A stretch of 64,000 nt of DNA, from positions 13,521,001-13,585,000 of the forward strand of contig OU015567.1 in the NCBI GenBank assembly GCA_907165135.1, written 5' to 3'. The translations under genes were made by a program, and so were the position numbers. The notes beneath the pieces are model-generated. The model worked only from the letters and a program-made list of their open reading frames with translations, did not search any database and was not told the DNA's origin. Shown one piece after another: positions 11,867 through 22,100 of the stretch (position 1 is the first letter of the stretch; each line of letters begins with the position of its first letter). This stretch comes from Oikopleura dioica. Lineage: Eukaryota; Chordata; Appendicularia; Copelata; Oikopleuridae.

Positions 11867-13704
11867 ATGAACGCAAATGATACCGGAAATGGAACAGAAC
11901 TCGATTTTTTACATGACGACTGTCAAAATCACAGTAAGTTCTTTTTCCATGCAAAATTTTGGAGTCATGATATAATTAATCACATCATGATTTGACACCA
12001 ACTTTTTTAAGTTTCAAAAAACGAGCTTGAAGAATTCCGCTGGTTCGGCATCATCATTGGAATTCTGGACATCGTGGTTGGCGGATTTGGCAACGGGCTG
12101 ACAATTGCGGCGTTTTTGACAAACAAGAAGCTTTGGAGTACCTTCAACATTTTCATTGTCAATCTGAGGTAAGATCCCCACATCGCTTGTCATTCACAGC
12201 TATCTACGTTGATAAACAAAGCCCTCTATAAACAGTAGCGTTCAGTATTATTGACTTCCTAACGGCGGTTTTTATGATGCCTCTGCATGTCGTTGGATAT
12301 GTCCTCATGGAATGGCCCTTTCCTCAATGGATGTGCGCTTTTCAGGAAAGACTTCTGAAAATCAAATGCTTACTGTAATTTGCTCTCAGTAATCGATTTT
12401 TAAGTCTTACGTAAGGCTTACATCTATTTCTGTTGTGGGTACACCAGTGTCGTTTGTTTAGTTGCAATCACGCTCAATAGACTCGTCGGCATTGTCTACC
12501 CTCTTCATTACAAGGTAATTTGAACTCCCAAGTTCTCCTCCCACGTGACATTTCTTTCTAGCGTTTCTTCAGCTCATGCCGTACCTCGCTTGCCATTGTG
12601 TTCTGTTGGTTCGTGGCACCTCTTTTTCTTCTTCCGTTTTTGATCTTCTCCAACTCTGATGGGACTCAGATGATGGGTTGGCGCGAAGGTACGGGATTCA
12701 AATTTACTGGAAGCGCTAAAATATCCATTCAGATCAATTACTATGTACATTTACAAATCTTGAGCCAAAATTCGAGCTTTACATGAAATTGATGAGAGTC
12801 TTATTCCAATTTGTACCCGCCTGTATTATGATTGTTTCTTACACAATCTCCGGTAAGAAATATTTTAAAACTTCAACGAGTCAAGATTTTAGTTTGGGAT
12901 GTCTCGAGGACATCATCAAATCAACTTCTGAAACCTCCAACACTTCAGGCAGATAAAAGTCGCCGAACAAGCCGCAAATCAATGGACAAATCTCCTTCGC
13001 ACTCCTTTTCTGAAAGCAGGTAGTTTTATATTCCGCCACAAAAATACAACATTCTAGCCAGGGCAAAGCCCAAGCATAAATACAAATTTTCGCTTATACA
13101 AAGGAGTCTTGTTGAGTTCCGAAGGTATTCATGCACAGTCCATGGTGTCACTTCTTTTCACTGCGATTTTTCATCCTTGATTCCATAAATTTTTTTTAAA
13201 ATTAAGAGTCAAAGAATCTCTTGACTTTGAATCGTATTTTTTAAATATATCACTAACCAATATCAAGCATTCGTAGGCAAAGGAGGAAAAACAACTGGCG
13301 ACTGCTTCTCATTTCAGTGCTTATGTGCTCAGGTAGACTACTTGAGTCAATTAGGATGTGTTCATTTCTAGTGTACTCAATGCTCTTCATTCCATCCGTG
13401 GTGATAAACCTTCTTCCCAACAAAGGATGCCTCGACCCGAGACTCCATATGACGTGCAGCTTTATCACTTGGCTCAATTCTTGTGTCAATCCAATTTTGT
13501 ACTGCCTTCTTTATCCCAGGTCTTATCCAATGCGGATCACCTAATTCTTAACTCAATTTCAGATTTCAAGCTGAATATCGACGACTTCTACGCAAAGCTA
13601 CTCATTCGTAAGGCCTCAAAATTACTCGCTAAAAACTTTTAACAAATGAAAACTTACTAACACTCTCCAGGTCTCCAACGCTCGTTGATTCAATTTGGGT
13701 ATGA
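11867..13704 (+). CDS. Rhodopsin-like (class A) G protein-coupled receptor
   Basis: Twelve small exons: 11867..11933, 12012..12168, 12246..12345, 12416..12514, 12562..12688, 12733..12852, 12893..13019, 13062..13124, 13268..13332, 13372..13519, 13563..13607, 13671..13704; 383 residues, all phases agreeing. The N-terminus has two N-glycosylation sequons (NDT, NGT). Visible hallmarks: FGNGLTIAAF in TM1, NLSIIDFLTAVFMMP in TM2, the WMC...disulphide pair (second Cys in DQLLCTF), an NRLVGIVYP motif in place of DRY, a basic third loop, SFITWLNSCVNPILY in TM7 (NPxxY), then a helix-8-like FQAEYRRLLRK. Intron 3 (12346..12415) has GA-AG ends. No subfamily is clear, so ligand is unknown. The Asp-to-Asn change in the DRY position is seen in several peptide and orphan receptors. 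Confidence 0.88.
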
Positions 13705-14011
13705 AATATTCGTAAATCCACTTTTCTGATCCGCCAAAGTCATTTAATTTTCAAAAGCCATCACGAAAGAATATTTCCACATCCATCTCACTTTTTTATC
13801 CTTCTTTTTAGAGCTAGAAAGCTTCTCGTTGATCCACTTTATTCTATTCTAACTCCTTTTCTAGCATGCTGGGATTATCCAGAAATACTCCTACTAATTC
13901 TTTCGCCTCAGGAAAGACAAACTCCACTCAATCTTCAAGATGTGAATAGCCACTGTATTTATTACTGAGATTATCTTGCACAGTTTCAAATAAAAAAAAA
14001 CTTCTCATCTA

Positions 14012-14330
14012 CTGTGGCATCCGCTACTGGTTGGCAGTCAAAAGCGCCCCTCTTGCCAACTAGTAGCAGTGAGCGCGCCCCACCGGGGTCCGGGATCATT
14101 TTGCCTTCCCAGCTGGAAATCATGCAAATAACTCGGACTTTTTTGGGTGGTTCGATATCTAAAACGCAATACGAAAGTGGTTCTTTTCGAAAAATTTCAA
14201 ATTTGAATGGTTTGATTAGCGCAAACTCTATTTTCATTCCCGAATTAGGCTGACTTATCAAGGCGAAAAGCGCGCGGGGTGCCAACTTGTAGCGGAATTT
14301 CGGACTGCCAACTAGTAGCGGATGCCACAG
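14012..14330. mobile_element. TA-flanked MITE (Tc1/mariner-type target)
   Basis: A 28-bp terminal inverted repeat starts CTGTGGCATCCGCTACTGG and recurs inverted at the right end with one mismatch. The element is 319 bp, flanked by TA on both sides, and encodes no transposase. Inner copies of TTGCCAACTAGTAGC form a second inverted pair. The TA target implies a Tc1/mariner-like mobiliser, which is inference. Confidence 0.82.
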
Positions 14331-14812
14331 TATTTCGGCAGTAATAGGTTGCCAGACTTGTTGGTTCTCGAAAATTTATCGAAGAAATTGTAGCTTGGTG
14401 GAGCATCTTCAGCGCTTTCATCACTTTGTCTCGATTGAGTTTTATCCGTGTTGCAGCAGCTTGCTCTTCGCAAAAGAATTATAGCCAAAATGATTGTCAG
14501 GAAAAAGGCGATGAGGGCGAACAAGCCATAGTTTTCATTTTCAAAAGTGCTAACCCGTATCTCTAAAAATAATTAATGTTATGCAAATAGAAGAAATTAA
14601 CCGTTTGTTTCGTGGTGTTCTGTGTCGGCTGAAATGTGTCCTTGGAGCGATAGCGGGTCCGCGTTGATGTTGATGTCATGCTGTGAGTTAAAGTTTCCAG
14701 TAAATTCATGGTTCGTATCAGCGGTCAAGTCTACGTCATGGCTTGTATGAACATCGCCATTGATCGTATAATCTGCCGGGATAGGTTTAAACTTTTTAAG
14801 TAGATTCCCCAT
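14312..14812 (-). CDS. Small single-pass membrane protein with MITE-derived C-terminus
   Basis: Two exons on the minus strand, 14812..14602 and 14562..14312, joined by a 39-base GT-AG intron; 153 residues. It starts MGNLLKKF, so an N-terminal Gly is available for myristoylation, though this is not certain. A hydrophilic stretch with alternating polar and apolar residues (DVDLTADTN, DININADPL) precedes one membrane segment (FALIAFFLTIILAIILL) and a CC dipeptide, then an acidic PPSYNF-type tail with a possible PPxY-like motif. The last residues and the stop codon lie inside the terminal repeat of the adjacent MITE. It faces a related-looking gene at 15122 head to head. No family recognised. Confidence 0.62.
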
Positions 14813-15121
14813 GTTTTTTCTCTTGAAAGTTTTACTCCCGAAGCTTTTTTATATCGTCCTGCATGATTAAGACCGTTGAGCTAGTCAAAAAGAATAAATA
14901 CCGGCATTTGAGAATGCCGTTGCAATCACCAAAGACCAAATACTTTGTGCTACGTTTTATTTGTACTTGCAGTCTGAAATGTTTCAATATTTACGTTACG
15001 TAGGCCAGACTGCCGTATTAGGAGAAAACGGAGAATGATCAATCACCATCAAAGAATATAAAAGCAAATCCTGAAGTTGAATTTTTGAAAAATAATTCCT
15101 CCTGATATTTTTCATTCAGCA
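14813..15121. promoter_or_regulatory. Shared divergent promoter region
   Basis: The 309 bp between the start codons of two head-to-head small membrane protein genes must hold both promoters. I see no clear core element; the stretch is AT-rich with no long frame. Assignment rests only on position. Confidence 0.4.
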
Positions 15122-15813
15122 ATGGGTTGTTGGTTCAACTGCCATCGAACCACCCACCAAGCACCATCAACCACTCATCACTACGAACATATCAAGCAAG
15201 AAATCATCCATAAAGCCGAAGGAGAATTCGGTGTCAATGCAAAAGTCGATGTGGATGTCCTCGTTGATTTCATGTTACAGGTAACAATTTGTTGTTTTGG
15301 TTTGGAACTAATAATAATTTTAGGTTCAAATCGACATGGGACTCGACATTGGAATACAAATTTCTGTCTTCAAAAATGAAGTTTTCGGAATTATAGGACT
15401 AATTGCATTCTGTGTTGCAATAGTTTTGATCGCATATTTCCTCCGAAAGTGTGGCTGCTGCTGTGTATCAACTACCGACGACCAACACGAATATTTTGAA
15501 CCAAGATGCTCGCGATATTGAAGCAGACTCTGTTATGCCTCGAGCGCGGTTTTCTGCTAGAAATACGCTCAGAAAAATATTCAAGCGAGATCTTGAAGAC
15601 AGTATTGAAAGAAAAAAACAGATGAAAGGACGAGATTCAAGAATGGATGAACCAAGCATTGTGCTGATAAACAATGAGGGCTCTTATGGACAAGAAGTTG
15701 TAACAGCCGGATTCAATTGGGACAAAATATTCTTTTGGAGGAAATCAGAAGAAAACGGCGATCGCGATAAGAAAAGACAAAATGACATCGCATCTATGTA
15801 TGAGATGAAATAA
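15122..15813 (+). CDS. Small single-pass membrane protein, partner of the divergent gene
   Basis: Exons 15122..15280 and 15324 onward are joined by a 43-base GT-AG intron. The product starts MGCWFNCH and contains an alternating stretch (KVDVDVLVDF, QIDMGLDIGIQISVF), then a membrane helix (GLIAFCVAIVLIAYF) and a Cys cluster. Reading straight on gives a stop at 15521 (119 residues). A further GT-AG intron 15451..15505 restores phase into an open, charged frame that runs to 15813 with no stop, giving about 198 residues; this is the preferred model. The layout (MG start, alternating segment, one helix, Cys pair, charged tail) matches the divergent gene, suggesting an old duplication. No known family. 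Confidence 0.58.
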
Positions 15814-16179
15814 ATCCCGATATTCTCAGAGAGTTTTTTAACGCACCTGTATTTACAGACTATCAATAAATCTAAAAACAAGAACCAACCGCTCGAATAA
15901 TATTGCTTTCGCAGCAATCGAGTACTTTTGGATTGTAGGTCTTCGGGCCGCAGCAGGCAACAGTGGATGTTTTCATATACGGAAAACGCTTAAAATATTC
16001 TTTATGAATTTAAGCAGTTCTCAAACCATTGGGTATTCTCCGCAACATTGAAAGGCCGAAGTGTTGATAAGCATACTTGCATGTCCGTTGAAATCACTTA
16101 AAATTGTAATGGTTTGGTTTTAAGTTAAATTTATTACCCAAAAGGATTCGATCGTTTGCCAATTCCCATCTGCGGCGCT
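15814..16179. other. Short intergenic stretch between convergent genes
   Basis: AT-rich sequence between the ends of the + and - strand genes. AATAAA at about 15866 (caataaatct) could serve the + strand transcript. Nothing else recognised. Confidence 0.4.
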
Positions 16180-16870
16180 CTACATTCGGAAGGGCGCAAG
16201 TTTATCATCGAAGCATTGAAACTCTCTTGAAGCAACAACGTTTTTGGAAAACACGTCAAATAATGATTCTACCTTGAGCAAGTGAAAGTGCATTTGCAAA
16301 AGCGACATCGCATTCGCATAAATCTTCCTTGCATCTGCTCGAATTCGGCCGACATCGATACTGAATAGTCGGTTTTGCTGACAGAAGACGTCTGTTTTTA
16401 CCTGAGTAGGAGATGTAGCGACCATTTCTGGCCCTTTATAAAATTCACGATTCGGATCGCAATTTCCATAGTCGAGACTTAGGCATTGAGTACACCTAAG
16501 AACATTTTATATTCAATCAACCTGCGAAATATACTGTGGTACCTGTAGTGAAGATGGCACGCTTTATCGATAGGATCCTTTGGGTCGCCAGATTTCATCG
16601 CTCGCTCTCCACACCAGCATCCATAGTTTACAAGCTGTAGATAATGTTATCGTTTAATTAAAAATGATATACGCACATTATTCAAGTTTAAAATTGTGCC
16701 TCTTGAAATAAGGTCTTTTAGCTGCCGCAACGATCTGGTACTCCTTGTTGTCTGCGCATCGCCTTTTTTAGGGTTAAATATTATCTATTCTTTTTTCAAA
16801 ACATTATCGATCAGCTAATTTAAACCCTAACTTGAAACATCAGAACACCAAGAACAAAAACCACGGCCAT
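16180..16870 (-). CDS. Secreted phospholipase A2-like protein, catalytic Asp replaced
   Basis: Four minus-strand exons: 16870..16832, 16751..16677, 16634..16543 and 16495..16180. The N-terminus MAVVFVLGVLMFQ is a signal-peptide core. The PLA2 core is clear: LVNYGCWCG (calcium loop), then PIDKACHLHYRC, where the family reads D-x-C-C-x-x-H-D-x-C-Y. The catalytic His is kept, but the next residue, the calcium-binding Asp, is Tyr, the first Cys of the CC pair is Ala, and the final Tyr is Thr. Cys-rich sequence follows (CTQCLSLDYGNC). Such changes normally abolish esterase activity, so the product may be a binding protein. The start could be extended in frame to 17011, but the signal peptide fits the inner ATG. 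It lies 256 bp downstream of an SGNH-like gene on the same strand. Confidence 0.74.
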
Positions 16871-17126
16871 TTTTAGATTTTCTCTTTTTGATTTTGGATT
16901 AATGATCTCGAAAATCCAATCCAACGGGCTTATATAATGGCAATTCGCGCGAAAGAGTTTCACGCAACGTGCAATTTTTTGGAAAATTCGAGTGAACCAC
17001 TCAAATAGCAATTTCTTAGCCGCGACTTCACTTTCTCTCCAGCAAAAATCTTTGCTACCAACGACGTGGAGGCGAAATAATATCTATCACGGTAATTTAT
17101 TTCAAATCTAGTTTTCAAAGAAAAAA

Positions 17127-18440
17127 TTATCTGCTTCGACTTCTTCTTTTCGATTTTTCTTTCCTCGACTTTTTTGAACGCTTTCGTTTATCCTCGGAAA
17201 ATGACGATCGGGATCGTTTCCGCCTTCGTTTCTCTCTTGAACGCGGCTCTTTTTGCTCTTTCCTCGATCGAGAGCTTCTGGGTGGACTACCGGTACTTTC
17301 GGATGATGTCCGTTTTCGATGCTTTAATTTTTTCGATTTCGCAGATTTCCTCTCTTTGAATTTTTCTTTTCCGTGGCAATATAAAGTTTCTGAGGTTGAG
17401 TCTTTTTCGCTTTCATCGATTTGAGTTGAGAGTTGAGGGCCTAAAAGATATCAGCCTCAAAGATTGTTTCAGATATTTCGATACCGTTGTATGGTATTAG
17501 CTGATCGTCACGATTCGCACCCTCTGGGTAATTTGTTATTTTGAACAATGGTTCAATGTTGCTAGAACGCGTCATTTTTCGAAAACGCATCCACTCTTCC
17601 GGCGTCATTGGGACCGGAAATTTATCTTTCTGCATGAATTTTAGATCCACTGCTGTCTCAATGTGTCTTTTCAGTTCTCTCTGAAAAAGGAGCGCCCCCT
17701 TTTCGTTCAAATGCACTTTAGAAGACCTCGTATCTTCTCGCCGACAGTCATTTCTGGTGTAGTCCGTTTTCTGCCTTGAAATATTTTTATTTCAATAAAT
17801 TCTTAATTGTCAATAATCACCTGTAAAGATCAACTTTATCCTCGAACATCAGCCACATGTCAACGAACTGAAGTTGATTCGAATTGGCATTGGCAACAAA
17901 TTCTTTCGTCAGAAGATTGATTTCTCTCAGTCGAGGATTCCAATCATCCAGTCGCGGTAGAATCGACCCACAGAGAACGATTGAGCCTCTGTAAAGTTTT
18001 CGTACAACGGAAATAACGCCTATCAGATTCGGGCTGAATATCTTTGAGGTCGGCTCCTGGTTTGTCTTTTGAAGATAAGTTATTTCGTCTGTTCCAACGT
18101 TGACGTAAACAACTAAAGTGGTAGTTGACCGTGGACGGGAAATAATCTAAACAGTACCTCCAATTTTTGATGGTGGTGGAAGAATAACTTTGTTCTCCAG
18201 TTCGTGTCTTATTTTTTCCATGTCGAGTCCAGGATACGAGTAAAACCAGGTAGTATTCTTGAACTGCTCGCAGTTTATTCTTTGAATTATCGAGTCTCCA
18301 ATAAGAAGAACCTCTATGTCTTCTTTTTTCTCCAAACGTGGCGTCCCCTTCCACTCTAATTTCTGAACAAGTTTAGAAAATGAAATCACATTGAATTCAG
18401 CTACCGCCATCGTAGAAATCGTGTTTTCTCTCTGCTCCAC
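17127..18440 (-). CDS. SGNH/GDSL hydrolase-like domain fused to an RS-rich tail
   Basis: Four minus-strand exons: 18440..18158, 18112..17821, 17774..17485 and 17440..17127; 392 residues with consistent phase. Residues about 45-220 look like an SGNH hydrolase: VLLIGDSIIQR (block I, nucleophile Ser), VVYVNVGTDEI (block III; the usual GTND is GTDE, so the oxyanion Asn is lost), and SSKVHLNEKG (block V; the catalytic Asp three residues before His is Ser). About 100 residues from the last exon are very rich in Arg, Ser and Lys (RSSRSRKE, KRRRKRSRSS, KSKRRSRSR at the end), typical of splicing-factor RS domains. If intron 3 is retained, the frame stops at 17441 without the RS tail, so alternative splicing could give both forms. 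Nuclear location is inferred from the tail. Confidence 0.72.
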
Positions 18441-19142
18441 CGTTCAAAGAGAAAATATTTACTTGCTTCATGAAACGTCTAGAAATCGTCGATACTAGGC
18501 TACTAGAAAATTGGGACAATAAATAATTTATGAACAAGGTTAGAGCTGTTTCTAAACAGTTTCAAGTTCCAGACATTCCTGAGTGCGATCATCTTGTGGT
18601 ATGATGTGAGCATCCAGGATGCCTTGATTTCCGAAAATGCGCGGAGAATATTGACCGAGTGGTTTTTGTGGCGTCCGACCGGGAAAATCATGTCCGAGCA
18701 ATTATGATAGATAAACTGTCATCATTTTGCTTTCATATTGGTATTATTAGCCAGACGAAAACATTACGAAATGCTCTTGCATAAGAAAATTAAAGGCTGG
18801 AATCTTATGACGATTTTTGCGGTCAGCTCACAGAACGGAGAGTGGCCAAACTTCCTTCTAATTGTAAATATTCCCTAATCCGCTTTTGCAAATGACTGCT
18901 GCCTCCTTCCAACCAGGAACATACGGCATTCCACTGCAAGTTTCTACACCAGAACAAGAAGTGATTAGACAACGACGATGAAAGTTTACAGTTTACTTTA
19001 TTCTTTGTACAAGTGATACTCGATAGGTAATTGAACATTTGGCATTGTCGACTCCGAATTTCATTGAGAGCCGATTGAAGAAATTTTGCAAATTGTGGTA
19101 ACAGAAATTGACTTAGAAAAAAATGACTCCTTTTGAATCATT
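18441..19142. other. Intergenic region, nothing recognised
   Basis: About 0.7 kb between two tandem minus-strand genes. Only short spurious frames are seen. Confidence 0.4.
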
Positions 19143-22100
19143 TTATAGAGCAGCGGTGCCATTGGCAATCAATGATGATTTCTCGACGACCGGAACGGCG
19201 ACTGGCGAGAAGATCACTTTGTTGATCCAGTTTTCGAAAACAGAGACGCGGGAGAAGATGGATGGAAGACGTTCGTAGGGACTCTGAAAAGAGGAGAGGT
19301 TACGTCCACGAACATGTTGTCAAAATACCGTTAAACTCGTCATGAATAGTTAATAGAAAAATTTAACCTACTTAGGCTCATGGAATTATAAACTTTGAAC
19401 GATATTTTTTATGATAATATCTTCTTGAGTGAACTCAAAAAACGCTTACTGTAATAAAATTGCGACGTAATCATAATTGAGCTTGATAAGAGTCAATTAG
19501 CGATAAGCGATGGTACTTACTTGACCACAGTGAGAGCTTTGCCCAATCTCGATTCCCGCGATGAACCAGCTATTGTCCTTGTGTCGGCAGACCAAAGGCC
19601 CTCCTCCGTCACCCTAAGAGCAAATCTCAAATCCGATCTTGCGACGTGTTCTAGTAACGAGCAGGCGCCGTCAAGCACCTTCTCTCAAAATTAAGGATCC
19701 TACACGTATTCCTAATTGTATATTTTATCTCTACCTCGCAAGCATGTCCGATGAAGCCCGGTGCAGTCTCGTAGCCAACAGCGCAGAGATGTTCCTTCTT
19801 GTCGATGTTCCAAGTGTCCAAAATGTTGTCACAGGTTTGATGCTCCATCAAGTAGTGTCTTGATTGTTGCAGCACTCGAGCAAGATCATTTGGCTTCTTT
19901 TGCTCGTAGTTGGGAATGGGCTTGGTAAAACCCCATCCGACAAACCAGCAGTAGTCCGCGTCCTCTACTAAATTGGCTTCGGCCTCGACGGCCGAATATT
20001 CTGAAGTATACCTACCGTATGGAAGACAAGCCGGATGCACGAACTCGTTGTACTCCACCTTTTCAAGGGGTTAGCTTTTGACCTGGCCGATTTTGTAACT
20101 ACAAATCCGAAAAGAAAGAGGTAAGCACTAGAATTAACCGCGCGGTATTCATCAAGTTCGTGCGGCAGTGGGTTAAGACGCGTGAAATGCCAGTAATTTT
20201 GGCAACGTGCATGCGACAATTAAAACTCATTATCGAAGATTTGAGTCAAGTACGGATTGACGTTGACTTACGTATGAATCATTTCCAGATGGACTGTAAT
20301 AACGAAAAATTCAAGATCGATGGAGCAGACTTGGATGGCTACGTAACTAGCGCATCTTTGCTCCCTGCGCACGCAAATTACAAGTGTATCGATACAAGAG
20401 CCCTGCTCTATTCAAACGGCCGTCACATGCGCCCCTTTCCTTTTCGTTGATCAGCAAGAGAGCCACGTCGTTGCGAGGTGTTGTCTCGATCCGGTAGTTC
20501 GGGTGAATTCGTGTTTCTAAAACGTCGAAGGTTTGACGCCGATCTTTGGTTTTGGGTCAGTCTGGGTCGCTGATAAAGAGAATAGCGGCTTTGAGGGAGT
20601 TTTTTTATCAACTTGTTCTATGGTTTTGAAGAGAAAAAAAGAAAGATATAGTCATGAAATCGACAAATCTGCAAACGTGACATTCACCGATCCCCGCTGA
20701 TACGTCATTTTCTAGTGCTAATTTCTGTAATCTGCTCCAGCCGCCCGCTGAATCAAATTCCTCAGTTGATCTGAGAATTTTGAAAGCTCGTGGAAATCTC
20801 AAGATTTTTTCGGAAAAAAAACGTAGCTTCTTGATTAAACAAGTTTTTGACTTTACTTTTTGATAAGGGGATGATTTCTCGTTTTCTTCACGATAAGCAG
20901 TAAAGGAGATAAGCGGACATCATAAAAAGGATAATATTGATTATTTACACAATGTCAGTCTGATTGGAACTTACGCAGCTAGGGGCTTATCAGGAGACTC
21001 AGCGGGAGACTCGAGACTCGGACTCCTTTATCTGACACCGCACGAGAGCATCCGATTCTCGTGCTCCGCAACTAACGTGTTCGCTTTCTCGAAAATCGGG
21101 AAAACGGTGATATAAGACGACCCCTTATCAAAAAAAGCCTAAAAACTTTAGGTCGTAAACCATCCTCTGTCGACACCCCAAAATGGATTAAAAAATATGA
21201 TCTGACCCGTTCCTCCCTCGTCGCCTCCTCTAAGGGTGTGCACCCCGAGAACGACAACCATGTTCGTGACATCATATTCGCCGGATTCGCTGAAATTAGA
21301 GCGTTACGTAAAATGACAGAAATTAAGCAGAATGGAGGAAATGGATTTTACTCGTCGGAGAGGCACTGAGCGGCTGTGAGGATCCAGCGATCGGCGATCA
21401 GCGTTCCCGCACACACAAACTCGTATCGCCCGTTGCGCCAGTACTTGATTTGAGCCACCCAAGCCCACGAGCCTGAAATCATGGAATTAATAAGTGGCAA
21501 CGGGAGGGAGGGCCCCTTGATGACATTAAATCACCAGCTTGCCTCTTGCTTAGCATCGATCCTGGCTTTGTCAAGGTTGTACTTTTTAAAAGCTGCTGCT
21601 TGAAATTCATGTTTTAGCAACTCGAAGATCAACAAGAAGAAAACCAGTAACACAAAAAATTTCACTTTCTCTAACCTGGCACTGACGGGCGCCCAGCTGC
21701 GATCTTCAAATTGACGTCGCTCATTTCTCCAATTTGTTCCATCGTCAATCCTGTTTCTTCATCAACCGTCGTTTCATTATGCTTTGTTTCCTCTTCCATA
21801 GCAGTTTTGATCACCGGCAAAAGATCGAAGCCTTTTCCAAGATTAGTCGTCGTCATGCCCCAGGAAGCGACGGGGTTGTAGTGCAGCTTTTCGGACGAAA
21901 CCGATCGACGGCCTCGAGAAGCAATAGGAAAACGTCGTTGCGGTACGCCGAATGAACTTCGAAGTTTGTCTAGAAGACGTCCATTTCCGATTAAAGGTTT
22001 GATTGCTGGCTTTCCACAGGTTCCAACTAAATTTTGGTGAATTTGTTGAAAAAATATATGCTAAAATGAATTGCCCATTGTATTTTAATCAGTTTCTAAT

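Noticed and set aside
20160-20450. 96-codon + strand frame
   Set aside because: Lies inside the GA-AG intron and overlaps an exon of the well-supported minus-strand protease-like gene.
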